Shown here one piece after another: positions 54,619-63,377 of a stretch of DNA of 64,000 bases. The DNA is taken from positions 62,001 through 126,000 of the forward strand of contig CAKPZJ010000004.1 of the NCBI GenBank assembly GCA_934204655.1, given 5' to 3'. The first letter of the stretch is position 1, and every line of letters starts with the position of its first letter. A program made the position numbers and the translations under genes. Origin of the DNA: an uncultured Prevotella sp. GTDB taxonomy: Bacteria; Bacteroidota; Bacteroidia; Bacteroidales; Bacteroidaceae. The notes beneath the pieces were generated by a model, which saw only the letters and a list, made by a program, of their open reading frames with translations, ran no database searches and was not told the origin of the DNA.

Positions 54619-55737
54619 ATGCGAAAATTATCAGCTATACTACTGGGCGCGGCGCTGGCCGCCGTGCCCGTGCTGTGCTGGGCTCAGCACACGCCCAACA
54701 GTCAGAAGAAGTGGGCCTGGCTCAACTTTGAGCGGCCCGCGGGAGTCAACCCCGTCATCTCGCCCCGTCCCTCGTCCGTGTTCAACTGCCCTATGCAGGG
54801 CCGCCCCATCGGCTGGGAGGAGAGCGAGACCTTTAACCCAGCTGCCACCATCAAGGGCGACAGTATTATCGTGCTTTATCGTGCCGAGGACAACACCCAT
54901 CAGGGCATCGGCAGCCGTACCTCGCGCTTAGGCTATGCTGCCTCGGCCGACGGCATCCACTTCAACCGCCGCCCGCTGCCTGTGTTCTATCCCGACAACG
55001 ACAGCCAGGCTGCCAACGAGCACCCCGGTGGCTGCGAGGATCCCCGCGTGGCCGTTACCGAGGACGGAATGTACGTCATGTTCTATACTCAGTGGAACCA
55101 CAAGTACGCTCAGCTCGCCGTGGCCACCTCTCGCGACCTGCAGCACTGGACTAAGCACGGCCCCGTCTTTGGCGACAACAAGCGCTATCCCGGCACTAAG
55201 TACACCAAGTCGGCCTCTATCCTTACCAAGATGAAGAATGGTCGCCAGGTCATTACTAAGCTCAACGGCAAGTACGTGATGTTCTGGGGCGAGTACTTTG
55301 TCAATGTGGCCACCTCTGACGACCTCATCCACTGGACTCCCACGCTCGACGACAAGGGCAATATCCTCAAGGCCATGACCCCGCGCCGTGGCTACTTCGA
55401 CAGCATGCTCACCGAGTGCGGCCCTCCTGCCCTGCTCACCAAGAAGGGCATCCTGCTCTTCTACAATGGCAAGAACAGCAAGAGCAACGGCGACCCCAAG
55501 TACACGGCTAACGCCTACTGCGCCGGCCAGGCACTCTTCAGCAGCAAGGACCCTAACAAGCTGCTGGACCGCCTTGACGAACCGTTCTTTAAACCCGAAC
55601 TCGACTTCGAGAAGAGTGGTCAGTATCCTGCCGGTACTGTCTTCATCGAGGGCTTAGTGCCTTTCCACGGTTCCTGGTACCTGTACTACGGTTGTGCCGA
55701 CTCTCGCGTGTCGGTAGCTGTACGCAAGGGCAAGTAG
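54619..55737 (+). CDS. Secreted GH130-family glycosidase or phosphorylase
   Basis: A 372-residue protein with a Sec signal peptide (ends CWAQ, residue 23) and a five-bladed propeller. GH130 motifs: FNPAATIKGDSIIVLYRAED, RLGYAASADGIHF, GGCEDPRVAVTEDGMYVMFY, ECGPPALLTKKGILLFYNG and LYYGCADSRVSVAV. GH130 includes beta-mannoside phosphorylases (usually cytoplasmic) and exported beta-1,2-mannosidases; the signal peptide favours a hydrolase, but I did not check the phosphate-binding residues. Last gene of the seven-gene operon, 8 nt after GH115. Confidence 0.75.
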   Translation: MRKLSAILLGAALAAVPVLCWAQHTPNSQKKWAWLNFERPAGVNPVISPRPSSVFNCPMQGRPIGWEESETFNPAATIKGDSIIVLYRAEDNTHQGIGSRTSRLGYAASADGIHFNRRPLPVFYPDNDSQAANEHPGGCEDPRVAVTEDGMYVMFYTQWNHKYAQLAVATSRDLQHWTKHGPVFGDNKRYPGTKYTKSASILTKMKNGRQVITKLNGKYVMFWGEYFVNVATSDDLIHWTPTLDDKGNILKAMTPRRGYFDSMLTECGPPALLTKKGILLFYNGKNSKSNGDPKYTANAYCAGQALFSSKDPNKLLDRLDEPFFKPELDFEKSGQYPAGTVFIEGLVPFHGSWYLYYGCADSRVSVAVRKGK

Positions 55738-55761
55738 CCCCGTTATCTCTATATCCTAAAC

Positions 55762-55806
55762 AGACGAGGGATGCTGGCATGGAGCCGGCATCCCTCGCTT
55801 GTCTTT
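55762..55806. terminator. Terminator between convergent GH130 and C10 peptidase genes
   Basis: CGAGGGATGC … GCATCCCTCG (55765-55797), extended by AGAC/GTCT, followed by TTGTCTTTAT. Likely serves the plus-strand operon. Confidence 0.75.
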
Positions 55807-55853
55807 ATACCCTGGCCGTACCCGTGGTTATGGCCGTGGGTACGGCGGTCTGC

Positions 55854-58800
55854 TTAGTGAGTCACCTTGATACCTTTTATAATATAGGTGCCGTGGCCGT
55901 ACTGCTGCAACTGTGGGCGGCGGTTGCGTATCTGTGTAGTACCTATCAGCTGGCCGCCTATGGTGTACACTGGTACCCCCTCCTCGTCCTGGCTCCATGT
56001 GGCGGTGTCTATGCCTGTGGCCATGGCCTCGATGACTATGCTGGCTGGGCGCTGGGCAGCCACCTCCTTGGGCACCATGTAGGCCCTGAAGGGCTCCACC
56101 TCGGCTCCCTCGGCCTGGTAGGCCATCGCGTTGCCGCTGCCGTTGAGCACGTAGCTGTCCGTCAGGTTCTGGTGCAGCGTAGAGCCCACCATGTCATAGG
56201 CATCGGTCATGGCTCGCTGGGCCCGCTGGGCTCTCAGCGTTACATGGGTAGCCTTGAAGGTCAGTGTGGCTCCCTTCAGCTCGCCCTCGGCCTTGATGAC
56301 GTAGGGGCGGTCGGCCCCTATCTTGTTGGCCGCTACGAATACAGGCAGGCCATCGGCCCCCGTGCCGCCAAACTCGCTCACGTACAGCCGCTTCTGGTCT
56401 ATCTGTACGGCCCCCGTGGCCGTGGTGATGGCCGAGGGGGCAAAGGGCAGCGCCAGTGTCTGCCAGTTGCGTGCCCCCTGCGTGTTGGCTGCCATGGAGC
56501 GTGCATAGCTGATGCTGCCCACCTCGATGTCGCACGGCACAGCCAGTGCGTAGCCGTCGCTCAGCGTGATGGTGTTAGCATAGTTGCCCTTTACCACGTT
56601 CTTCTTGGCTATGTCTGCCGGCACCGTGGCTCCGGCATCCAGGATGTAGAGCGCGTTGGGGTTAGTCGACGGCTTGATAGTGCTGATGCCGCTCACCCCG
56701 CGCATATCTATGGCTGCCGCGTCGCCCGTATCTACCGTGGCCGATGGCGGAGTGGCCGTGGTGGCTCCCGTTTCATCGTAGAAGATGATGCCGGAACGCT
56801 GTGCGCGCGAGTAGATGACATTTGCGTTGTTGTCTACCACTGCCTGCTCGCCCTCGTAGAACAGGCGCAGTCCGTAGCGGTAGCCCACGGGCGTATTGGC
56901 AAACCCAAAGCGCACCCGGGTTTGCTCCCCGGCAGCCACCCGTACCGACACCAGCTGCTTGTCTATCACGGTCATGCTGTTGCTACCTGTGACGCCCCGG
57001 TACAGCTTTACCACTAAGCGGCCGTCAAAGTCGGCTGTTGCCTTGTTGTTCAGTATGAGTGTGCCCGTACGCGTGGTGCCATACACCACATTGTTTACTA
57101 TGTTGTCGTAAGCCACGTAGCCCACCGAGAGGTTGGCCTGGTTCTGGTCGGTATCGGTTATGGTTACCGTGGTGTGTCCCACGGGTTGGCTGCCGGCTGC
57201 GTCCTTGGCTATCCATACATGGTAGGTGCCCGCCGTGGTGGGTGTAAAGTAGAATGATGCCAGCACCTCGCGGCCTGTGGGCAGGGCCACCTGGGCCGTG
57301 CTGGCGGCCGACCCCTTGGCGGTCGATGGGCTGGCCAGGCAGTACAGCTTGCCGTAATACTCCTTGGCCGTGTTGGTCAGTGTTACCTTGACCAGCTGTT
57401 TTACGTTCTTGACCAGGTTGCCCGTCATGGCCCACGACTTGACGGTTACGGCCGACTGGTCCGCGGGGCCTAAGCTGAGTGTAACCTTGCCCCCCTTTAC
57501 CACCGCCAGTACATACTCAGTGGCCACCTCGCCACAGGGCTTCCACGCGGTGGTTCCCAGCGGGGTGTACACAGGCACCAGGTGGTAGGTGCCGTCGGCC
57601 AGTCCCTTGATGGTAAACGTGACCGTCCTCTCGTAGTTAGTGCTCAGCCACAGGGTCGTGCTGCCCAGCGTGCTGAGTGTTCCGTCGGCCTGGGCTATGG
57701 CTATGCCACCCTGCTGGATGATGGTGGTGCCCGAGAAGTTGGTAAAGGTGATGCTCACCGTGTTGCCGCTCACCTTGATATAGCGTGCCGTGGGCCGCGC
57801 GGTCACATCGGTGCCGCTATCCACCCCGTCGTTGGGCATAATGCCTATCAGGGCCTCCTGCTCGTAGGCATATCCGGAGCCAAAGTTCGTGCTTTCTGCT
57901 CCCGGTTCGGCCGAATAGAGCGAGCCTATGCGGAAGAAACCGTCGCTCTTGCCGCCCCAGCCCCAGTTAACATGGAAGAGGTCGTCGCTGTCGTAGCCGT
58001 CGATGACGAAGGCATGGCCTCCTGAGGGCGAGTTGGCGCGGTAGCCCACCGGGCGACCCTGGGCCAGCTCGCCGTAGAGCAGGTCGGTCCACTGGCGCTG
58101 GCTGTAGCCCCGGCGATACACGTAGTCTATGCGCTCGTCGTAGCCCAGGTAGTCGCGCAGCAGCGGTTTGCCTAACGTCAGGTTGGCTGCCGACTGGCTG
58201 CCGTAGTTCATCTGGACCCCCGTGCCCAGTAGCTGCATCAGCTGGGCCACCGCCTGCTGCTCCTCGGCCGTGCTGGCACTGGTGTAGGTGTCGGTCATGT
58301 GGGCCCAGTCTATGGCCGTGCCGGCCGCCACGCCCTCTACGCGTACGTCCTTGCCCCCGCTTGTAAAGGAGTAGGCCGGTATGGCCGCCGTGGTCTTGGC
58401 CGGATAGCGGTAGTAAGCCATTATCTGGGCCAGGGTGGTGGCCACACAGCCCGTCAGTCCCCGCTGTCCGCTCGACGACCCGTTGCTGTTGTTGTACACT
58501 GGGCACAGGTTGTTGTAGGGTGCCCGCTGGTTCCACTGGGTGCTTATCAGCGGGGCCACATAGTGGCGTGCCTGTTGTGCTATGGTAGTCTCGGCTGCTG
58601 CCGGAGCCTTCGCCGCGCCCGTCTGGGCCATGGCCTGTATCTGGCTGGCGTACACGGCCAGCAGGGCACCCAGTCCGTGCTCCATATCGGTGGTGGTGTA
58701 GCTGCCCCGGTCGGTATATCCTAACACCGTTGGGGTGCGGTCATCGCCCGAGATGATGACAAATCCGCCCCCGTCGGCCACGTCATATATATAATAAGGT

Positions 58801-58997
58801 GTAGCCTGGCCCGCAGTCGCCCCCTCGCTCGGGGCCTTGGCCGGGGCCGATGGGGTGCTCAGTGCCTTGCCCCGCAGGGCCACAAAACGGCTGGCCGCCG
58901 TGCGTGCTGTCTGCGGGTCTACGGGTGCGGCCATGGCGGTGCTACCCAGTAGCACGGCACTGACAATGGTAAGGATGGTGGCTCGTAGCATGTTCAT
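55854..58997 (-). CDS. Secreted C10-family cysteine peptidase (streptopain-like), multidomain
   Basis: A 1047-residue secreted peptidase. Signal peptide MNMLRATILTIVSAVLLG, a propeptide of SpeB/Spi type (YYIYDVADGGGFVIISGDDR), and a papain-like domain with Cys184 in LTGCVATTLAQIMAYY, His328 in GGHAFVIDGYD and FHVNWGWGGKSDGFF. Then several Ig-like beta domains (about 400-730), a 'NWQTLALPF' domain (about 870-990) and a tail YTIGGQLIG … GTYIIKG like the sorting tails of the glycosidases. The start at 58997 gives a proper signal peptide; a -7 box at 59091-59084 excludes the longer form. Substrate proteins unknown. Next to inhibitor-like remnants upstream. Confidence 0.9.
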   Translation of the reverse strand: MNMLRATILTIVSAVLLGSTAMAAPVDPQTARTAASRFVALRGKALSTPSAPAKAPSEGATAGQATPYYIYDVADGGGFVIISGDDRTPTVLGYTDRGSYTTTDMEHGLGALLAVYASQIQAMAQTGAAKAPAAAETTIAQQARHYVAPLISTQWNQRAPYNNLCPVYNNSNGSSSGQRGLTGCVATTLAQIMAYYRYPAKTTAAIPAYSFTSGGKDVRVEGVAAGTAIDWAHMTDTYTSASTAEEQQAVAQLMQLLGTGVQMNYGSQSAANLTLGKPLLRDYLGYDERIDYVYRRGYSQRQWTDLLYGELAQGRPVGYRANSPSGGHAFVIDGYDSDDLFHVNWGWGGKSDGFFRIGSLYSAEPGAESTNFGSGYAYEQEALIGIMPNDGVDSGTDVTARPTARYIKVSGNTVSITFTNFSGTTIIQQGGIAIAQADGTLSTLGSTTLWLSTNYERTVTFTIKGLADGTYHLVPVYTPLGTTAWKPCGEVATEYVLAVVKGGKVTLSLGPADQSAVTVKSWAMTGNLVKNVKQLVKVTLTNTAKEYYGKLYCLASPSTAKGSAASTAQVALPTGREVLASFYFTPTTAGTYHVWIAKDAAGSQPVGHTTVTITDTDQNQANLSVGYVAYDNIVNNVVYGTTRTGTLILNNKATADFDGRLVVKLYRGVTGSNSMTVIDKQLVSVRVAAGEQTRVRFGFANTPVGYRYGLRLFYEGEQAVVDNNANVIYSRAQRSGIIFYDETGATTATPPSATVDTGDAAAIDMRGVSGISTIKPSTNPNALYILDAGATVPADIAKKNVVKGNYANTITLSDGYALAVPCDIEVGSISYARSMAANTQGARNWQTLALPFAPSAITTATGAVQIDQKRLYVSEFGGTGADGLPVFVAANKIGADRPYVIKAEGELKGATLTFKATHVTLRAQRAQRAMTDAYDMVGSTLHQNLTDSYVLNGSGNAMAYQAEGAEVEPFRAYMVPKEVAAQRPASIVIEAMATGIDTATWSQDEEGVPVYTIGGQLIGTTQIRNRRPQLQQYGHGTYIIKGIKVTH

Positions 58998-59083
58998 CTG
59001 TATGGTGTCTATTAGAAGGTTTATGGTTCTTATTGGTAGTAGGCCCGTGACAGGCAGTGTGCCCGCGGCCCTCTTGCTGCTGG

Positions 59084-59091
59084 CAAAGATA
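59084..59091 (-). promoter_or_regulatory. -7 box of the C10 peptidase gene
   Basis: TATCTTTG on the minus strand, about 87 nt before the start codon; no convincing -33. Confidence 0.5.
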
Positions 59092-59178
59092 GCGAAAAAA
59101 AACATTCAAGGGACTTGAAATCAAATATTTAACATATTAAAAAGGCATCCTCAGTCACGGTGGGCTGTAGCGGTATGA

Positions 59179-59230
59179 TAAAAAAAGAGCGGGAGGCCCC
59201 TCCCTTGTTAGTGTGGAGAGGCTTCCCGCT
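59179..59230 (-). terminator. Minus-strand terminator after the serpin remnant
   Basis: AGCGGGAAGCCTCTC pairs with GAGGGGCCTCCCGCT (59188-59230, two mismatches) and is followed on the minus strand by a run of T (59186-59180). Confidence 0.75.
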
Positions 59231-59258
59231 TGTAAGCGTGGTTGCAACTTATGCCGTC

Positions 59259-59935
59259 TTAGGGCTGCATTACCTTGCCCATGAAGAGTATTGCCCCCGT
59301 GGTATTCTCGCGGATGGCAAAGATGAACGGGTGGTCGAACGCGAGGGTCGGTGTGTATGGGGCTATCAGGTCTTCCATCTTGCTGCCTGCGGCTGAGGCC
59401 ACCTTGGTACCATTCTCATCGACCTTGATACTTGCGGAATGTATTATGGTGCTGAGCTCCAGAGGCTCGCCCGTTGCTATGTAAGGGTAGGTGGCTTTGT
59501 TAACGTTAGCCATGTTGAGCGAACTGAGCATGGAGGCAACGTCGGTCTGGCTGGATGAGATGGCAAAGCGCGGAAGCATCACCTCGGCTCTGCCGGTGGT
59601 CATCTGCTCATGCCAACGCCACCAGTCAGCGTGCTGTATCAAGCTGTCTAACTGCTCTGGCTGCTTGGGCATGGCTATCATCATGCTGAAGTAGCCCTGG
59701 CCGTACGGCAGCTCTACCATCTGCTGTACATCATCAGCGTAGTAGTTGGCAGCCAGGGTTTGGCTCATGGTCATAACGTTAGTAGACTGGCCCTCGGTGT
59801 TGTAGAACGGCTGCTGCTTAGTTACGGCAGGGTCGAAAGGCGATGCCCATTTGGCATCAAAGTAGTTGGCGCTTACGGTGACGAGCCTGGCCAGCGATGT
59901 CAGCAACCCAAAATCGGATGCCTTTATTACTCAAA
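59259..59935 (-). pseudogene. Serpin remnant lacking its N-terminal half
   Basis: The frame encodes the second half of a serpin from SLARLVTVSANYFDAKWASPF (strand s3A region) to the end, with the hinge GTKVASAAGS, the reactive loop region and the family signature DHPFIFAIRENTTGAILFMG. A full serpin has about 380-410 residues; only about 220 are left. Upstream the reading frame has no serpin sequence but runs into another gene's remnant in a different frame. The first Met (59906) lies inside the fold, so an active inhibitor is unlikely. Confidence 0.75.
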
Positions 59936-60348
59936 ATGTCGGCTGCTTTTTTCCCAGTTTCGACAAGGTTCTCTGCCAAGATGGTCGGCATGCGCTTATC
60001 TACTGAGTATAGCCTCCAGCCTTTCTGATAGTTGACCAAATACATAATGGTATCATTATTGTAGATGACTGGCTCTATACTATTTATAGTGGGAGTGGCA
60101 TTTCTTGTAACTTACTTGTCTGCTGATATGGCTTGCAAATCGGTCAACGTAACCTTAAATGTATTTCTCAGTGGTTGCCCATTAACGGGAACTGCAGATA
60201 CTTTGAACTTGACTTTAGATACAAAAGCCTTGGCTTCTTGGAGCTTGCTCTCGTTTAATTTGCCAAATTCTTCAGTGTCTGTTATGACACTACTGCACGA
60301 TGCCAATAATGTTGCGGCTGTTAAAACAGGAAGGATAAATCTGTTCAT
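59857..60348 (-). pseudogene. Spi-like lipoprotein gene with a premature stop, truncated by the serpin remnant
   Basis: Starts with a lipoprotein signal (MNRFILPVLTAATLLASC) at 60348. A TAA at 60114-60112 interrupts the frame after LTDLQAISADK; reading on in the same frame gives VTRNATPTINSIEP, VIYNNDTIMYLVNYQKGW and RLYSVDKRMPTILAEN, which looks like the propeptide/inhibitor (Spi, I69-type) domain of C10 peptidase systems. Around 59925 the sequence changes to serpin in another frame. So it carries both a nonsense mutation and a fusion. The Spi assignment is moderate. Confidence 0.6.
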
Positions 60349-60504
60349 AGGTTTTGAAGTTTATAGATATGCCTGCTCTTATGGATTTTCGGTTTCTCCC
60401 CTTTGGTCAGTGTGGTCTGTGTGATTGGTATTTACACATTAGTGATGGCAGTAGGTTTTATAAATCCCTGTTTCCCCATATAAGATAGATGCAGGGATAA
60501 TAGA

Positions 60505-60585
60505 GCCGTTTGGTCTTTACGTTTTCCGGAGCCGTCATTAGCGAGTTGGGGGCCGTCTTTAGAAGTCAGAAGGTCGGTCTTTTCG
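60505..60585. repeat. AAAGACGGCTCC-type intergenic repeat, copy 5 (inverted)
   Basis: GGTCTTTACG, GGAGCCGTCATTAGCGAG, GGCCGTCTTTAGAAG and AAGGTCGGTCTTTT in the order of the inverted element. Bases 60349-60504 contain nothing I can support. Confidence 0.7.
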
Positions 60586-60659
60586 TTTTCCGCGGTCATG
60601 TTGGGTAAAGCCATGGCTGATATAGGGTGGGTCATGGCGGTCTCTGAGGATTAGGCGAG

Positions 60660-60725
60660 AACTTCGCAAGCAGCGCGCGCTATAGGCGCAGCAGTATAAA
60701 GACTGGGGCAGCGCCCTGTGTATAG
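60660..60725. repeat. Single unit of the GCGC/CCTGGGGC repeat family
   Basis: GCGCGCGCTATAGGCGCAGC, then CAGTATAAAG and a degenerate CTGGGGCAGCGCCCTG hairpin. It matches one half of the composite elements at 3800 and 25125. Confidence 0.65.
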
Positions 60726-60774
60726 TCCCTACGCGAGCAACGCTGTCAAGGGTGCTTGTCTTGCTTGTAAATAG

Positions 60775-60832
60775 GATGAAAAAGAACATCCCCATAGACG
60801 CGGCGATGGGGTGTGGCGCGTCTATGGGGATG
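60775..60832 (-). terminator. Rho-independent terminator of the dxr-rseP-trpS group
   Basis: CATCCCCATAGACGCG / CGCGTCTATGGGGATG is a perfect 16-bp stem (60787-60832), followed on the minus strand by TTCTTTTTC. Confidence 0.85.
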
Positions 60833-60854
60833 GATAGTGGGGTAGGGGCAGCGG

Positions 60855-61940
60855 CTACTTGCTGTATTTGGCCACCTGCTGACGGATAAGGTCCTCATCG
60901 GCGAAGTAGTTGATGCGCATAGCGGTGCGCACCTTGTCGAGGGTCTGGGCGGCAGCCTCGCGGGCAGCCTCGGAGCCACGCTGCAGGATGTGGAATATCT
61001 CGGGGATGTCCTGCTCGAACTCATGGCGGCGCTCGCGAATAGGGTCAAGCATCTTGTTGAGTACGTTGTTGAGGAACTTCTTGCAAGTGCCGTCGCCGAT
61101 GCCGCCCTGGACATACTGCGACTTGAGCTCGTCGAGCGAGTGGAACTCGGGCCAGAACTCGGCGAAGTCCTCGGGTGTGCTGAAAGCCTCCAGGTAGGTA
61201 AACACGGCGTTGCCCTCCAGGTGGCCAGGCTCCTCCATGCTCATGCGGGGCTCACCGTTGGACATCTTCTTGACCTTCTTCCATACCGTGGCGGCATCGT
61301 CGCTCAGGTAGATGCAGTTGCCCAGGCTCTTGCTCATCTTCTCCTTGCCATCGGTACCCGGCAGACGGCGGGCGGTGGCATTGGGGGGTAGCATGATGGC
61401 TGGCTCTACCAGCACGTCGCCGTAGGTCTGGTTAAAGCGGCGCACCAGTTCGCGCGTCACCTCGAGCATAGGCTCCTGATCCTCGCCGGCGGGCACGGTA
61501 GTGGCCTTGAAGGCGGTGATGTCGGCTGCCTGAGACACCGGGTAACAGAAGAAACCTAAGGGGATGTTGGACTCGAAGTTGCGCATCTTGATCTCGGTCT
61601 TCACGGTGGGGTTGCGCTGTACGCGAGCCACGCTGATGAGGTTCATCAGGTACGTGGTGAGTTCGGCCAGCTCTGGTATCTGGCTCTGGATGAACAGTGT
61701 GCAGCGGGTGGGGTCGAGCCCACACGAGAGGTAGTCCAGGGCCACCTCAATGATGTTCTGCCGTATCTTCTCAGGATTGTCGGCGTTGTCCGTAAGGGCC
61801 TGTACGTCGGCCATGAATACAAACATGCGGTCGTAAGCCCCCTCGTCCTGCAGCATGACCCTCCGCCGGAGCGAGCCGACGTAGTGGCCTAAGTGCAACT
61901 TGCCTGTGGGGCGGTCGCCAGTCAATATTATTTTTCCCAT
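60855..61940 (-). CDS. trpS: Tryptophanyl-tRNA synthetase
   Basis: A 361-residue class I synthetase that charges tRNA-Trp. MGKIILTGDRPTGKLHLGHY carries the HIGH motif (HLGH) and KEKMSKSLGN the KMSKS loop; FMADVQALTD and SQIPELAELTTYLMNL are family landmarks. The start at 61940 is chosen since this is the conserved N-terminus; the 21 residues upstream are not. Lies 28 nt after rseP on the same strand and ends before a strong terminator. Confidence 0.95.
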   Translation of the reverse strand: MGKIILTGDRPTGKLHLGHYVGSLRRRVMLQDEGAYDRMFVFMADVQALTDNADNPEKIRQNIIEVALDYLSCGLDPTRCTLFIQSQIPELAELTTYLMNLISVARVQRNPTVKTEIKMRNFESNIPLGFFCYPVSQAADITAFKATTVPAGEDQEPMLEVTRELVRRFNQTYGDVLVEPAIMLPPNATARRLPGTDGKEKMSKSLGNCIYLSDDAATVWKKVKKMSNGEPRMSMEEPGHLEGNAVFTYLEAFSTPEDFAEFWPEFHSLDELKSQYVQGGIGDGTCKKFLNNVLNKMLDPIRERRHEFEQDIPEIFHILQRGSEAAREAAAQTLDKVRTAMRINYFADEDLIRQQVAKYSK

Positions 61941-61968
61941 GGTTATATATAGTACTTTTATGTATGTG

Positions 61969-63357
61969 TTAGTGCATAAGGCCCACGAAGCGCAGCACGT
62001 CATTGAGGTTGCCTACCAACATGAGCAGTATCAGTATGCCTATGCCGATGTACTCGGCGTAAATCATGAATTTCTCGGAGGGCTTGCGGCGGGTTATCAT
62101 CTCGTAGAGGAGGAACAGCACGTGTCCGCCGTCGAGCGCGGGGATGGGCAGGATGTTCATAAAGGCGAGGATGATACTCAGGAAAGCCGTCATGAGCCAG
62201 AACATGTGCCAGTCCCACGTCGGGGGGAACAGGCTGCCTATGGCCCCAAAGCCGCCGAGGCTCTTGGCTCCGTCGGCAGTAAACACGTACTTCATATCGC
62301 CTACATAGCCCGACAGGGTGTTAACTCCGTAGCGTATGCCGGCCGGTATGCTCTCGATAAAGCCGTACTCTACCTGTACCGGGGTGTAGTAGTCCAGGAT
62401 GGTGGTCATGCCCACGCCCAGCTTGAGGTCGGGGGTAAGCGTGGCGGCCCGCTTCAGGGTGTCGCCCTGGCTCACGTAGCTGATGGTGACGGTGCGCAGT
62501 GCCATGCTGTCCCTGTGGGTCTGCGCCTGTTCCATCTTCTGGCTCACGCTGGCCATCAGCGCCTGGTAGGCGTTCCACGAGTCTATCGGCGTGGCGTTGA
62601 CGGCCACGATGCGGTCGCCCTTCTTCATGCCTATCTTCTGTGCCGGCGACCCGGGCTGTATCTCGGCGGCCTCGGCCGGTACGAACGGGCGCACGAATGG
62701 CGGCACATCCTTAATCATATTGAGCAGGTTGAGGTTGCCGGGCAGGTGTATGCTCATGTGGCGTCCGTCGCGGACGATGTCGGCACGGTGAGCCTGGGAG
62801 AGGCCACGCACCAGGTCGGCGTTGAAGTCCTTGAAGGTGCCCAGGTCGGTACCCAAGAGGATGTCGTGGTCCTGGAAGCCTAACTGCTTGGCCTCGGTAT
62901 TGAACTTCATGCCCATGGTCATGTCCTTGACGGGTACATACGACTCGCCCCAGACAAAGAGTACCATCGCGTAGATGATGAGCGCCAGCACAAAGTTGAC
63001 CAGCACACCTCCTATCATTACCAGCAGTCGCTGCCAGGCCGGCTTGGACCTAAATTCCCACGGCTCGGCCGGCTTGGCCATCTGCTCCGTGTCCATGCTT
63101 TCATCTATCATGCCGGCTATCTTGCAGTAACCGCCGAGCGGGAGCCAGCCCATACCGTACTCGGTGTCACTGCGGCGCGGGCGGAAGCTGAAGAGCTTGC
63201 CCGACCACTTGCCGATATTGACGTCGAAGAAGATGAAGAATTTCTCAACTCTTATTCCGAAGAGTTTAGCGAAGAACATGTGGCCTCCCTCGTGCAGGAA
63301 TACGAGTAAGGAGATGGCTAATATAAACTGAAGTAGCCTGATTAAAAATATTTCCAT
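61969..63357 (-). CDS. rseP: RseP-type site-2 intramembrane zinc metalloprotease (M50)
   Basis: A 462-residue inner-membrane protease that cuts membrane-bound substrates such as anti-sigma factors. The zinc motif HEGGH lies in the first helix (LLVFLHEGGHMFFAKLFG), the second catalytic site is LPIPALDGGHVLFL near residue 400, and a PDZ region (GSPAQKIGMKKGDRIVAVN) lies between. Four hydrophobic segments fit the family. Follows dxr by 20 nt, an arrangement seen in many Bacteroidetes. Its substrate might include anti-sigma factors of ECF systems, none of which is in the window. Confidence 0.93.
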   Translation of the reverse strand: MEIFLIRLLQFILAISLLVFLHEGGHMFFAKLFGIRVEKFFIFFDVNIGKWSGKLFSFRPRRSDTEYGMGWLPLGGYCKIAGMIDESMDTEQMAKPAEPWEFRSKPAWQRLLVMIGGVLVNFVLALIIYAMVLFVWGESYVPVKDMTMGMKFNTEAKQLGFQDHDILLGTDLGTFKDFNADLVRGLSQAHRADIVRDGRHMSIHLPGNLNLLNMIKDVPPFVRPFVPAEAAEIQPGSPAQKIGMKKGDRIVAVNATPIDSWNAYQALMASVSQKMEQAQTHRDSMALRTVTISYVSQGDTLKRAATLTPDLKLGVGMTTILDYYTPVQVEYGFIESIPAGIRYGVNTLSGYVGDMKYVFTADGAKSLGGFGAIGSLFPPTWDWHMFWLMTAFLSIILAFMNILPIPALDGGHVLFLLYEMITRRKPSEKFMIYAEYIGIGILILLMLVGNLNDVLRFVGLMH

Positions 63358-63377
63358 TGTGGATGTGGTTGCTAATG

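Noticed and set aside
55692-57017. 441-codon plus-strand frame over the C10 peptidase 3' part
   Set aside because: Overlaps the GH130 end and the terminator, and mirrors the peptidase gene; not a gene.
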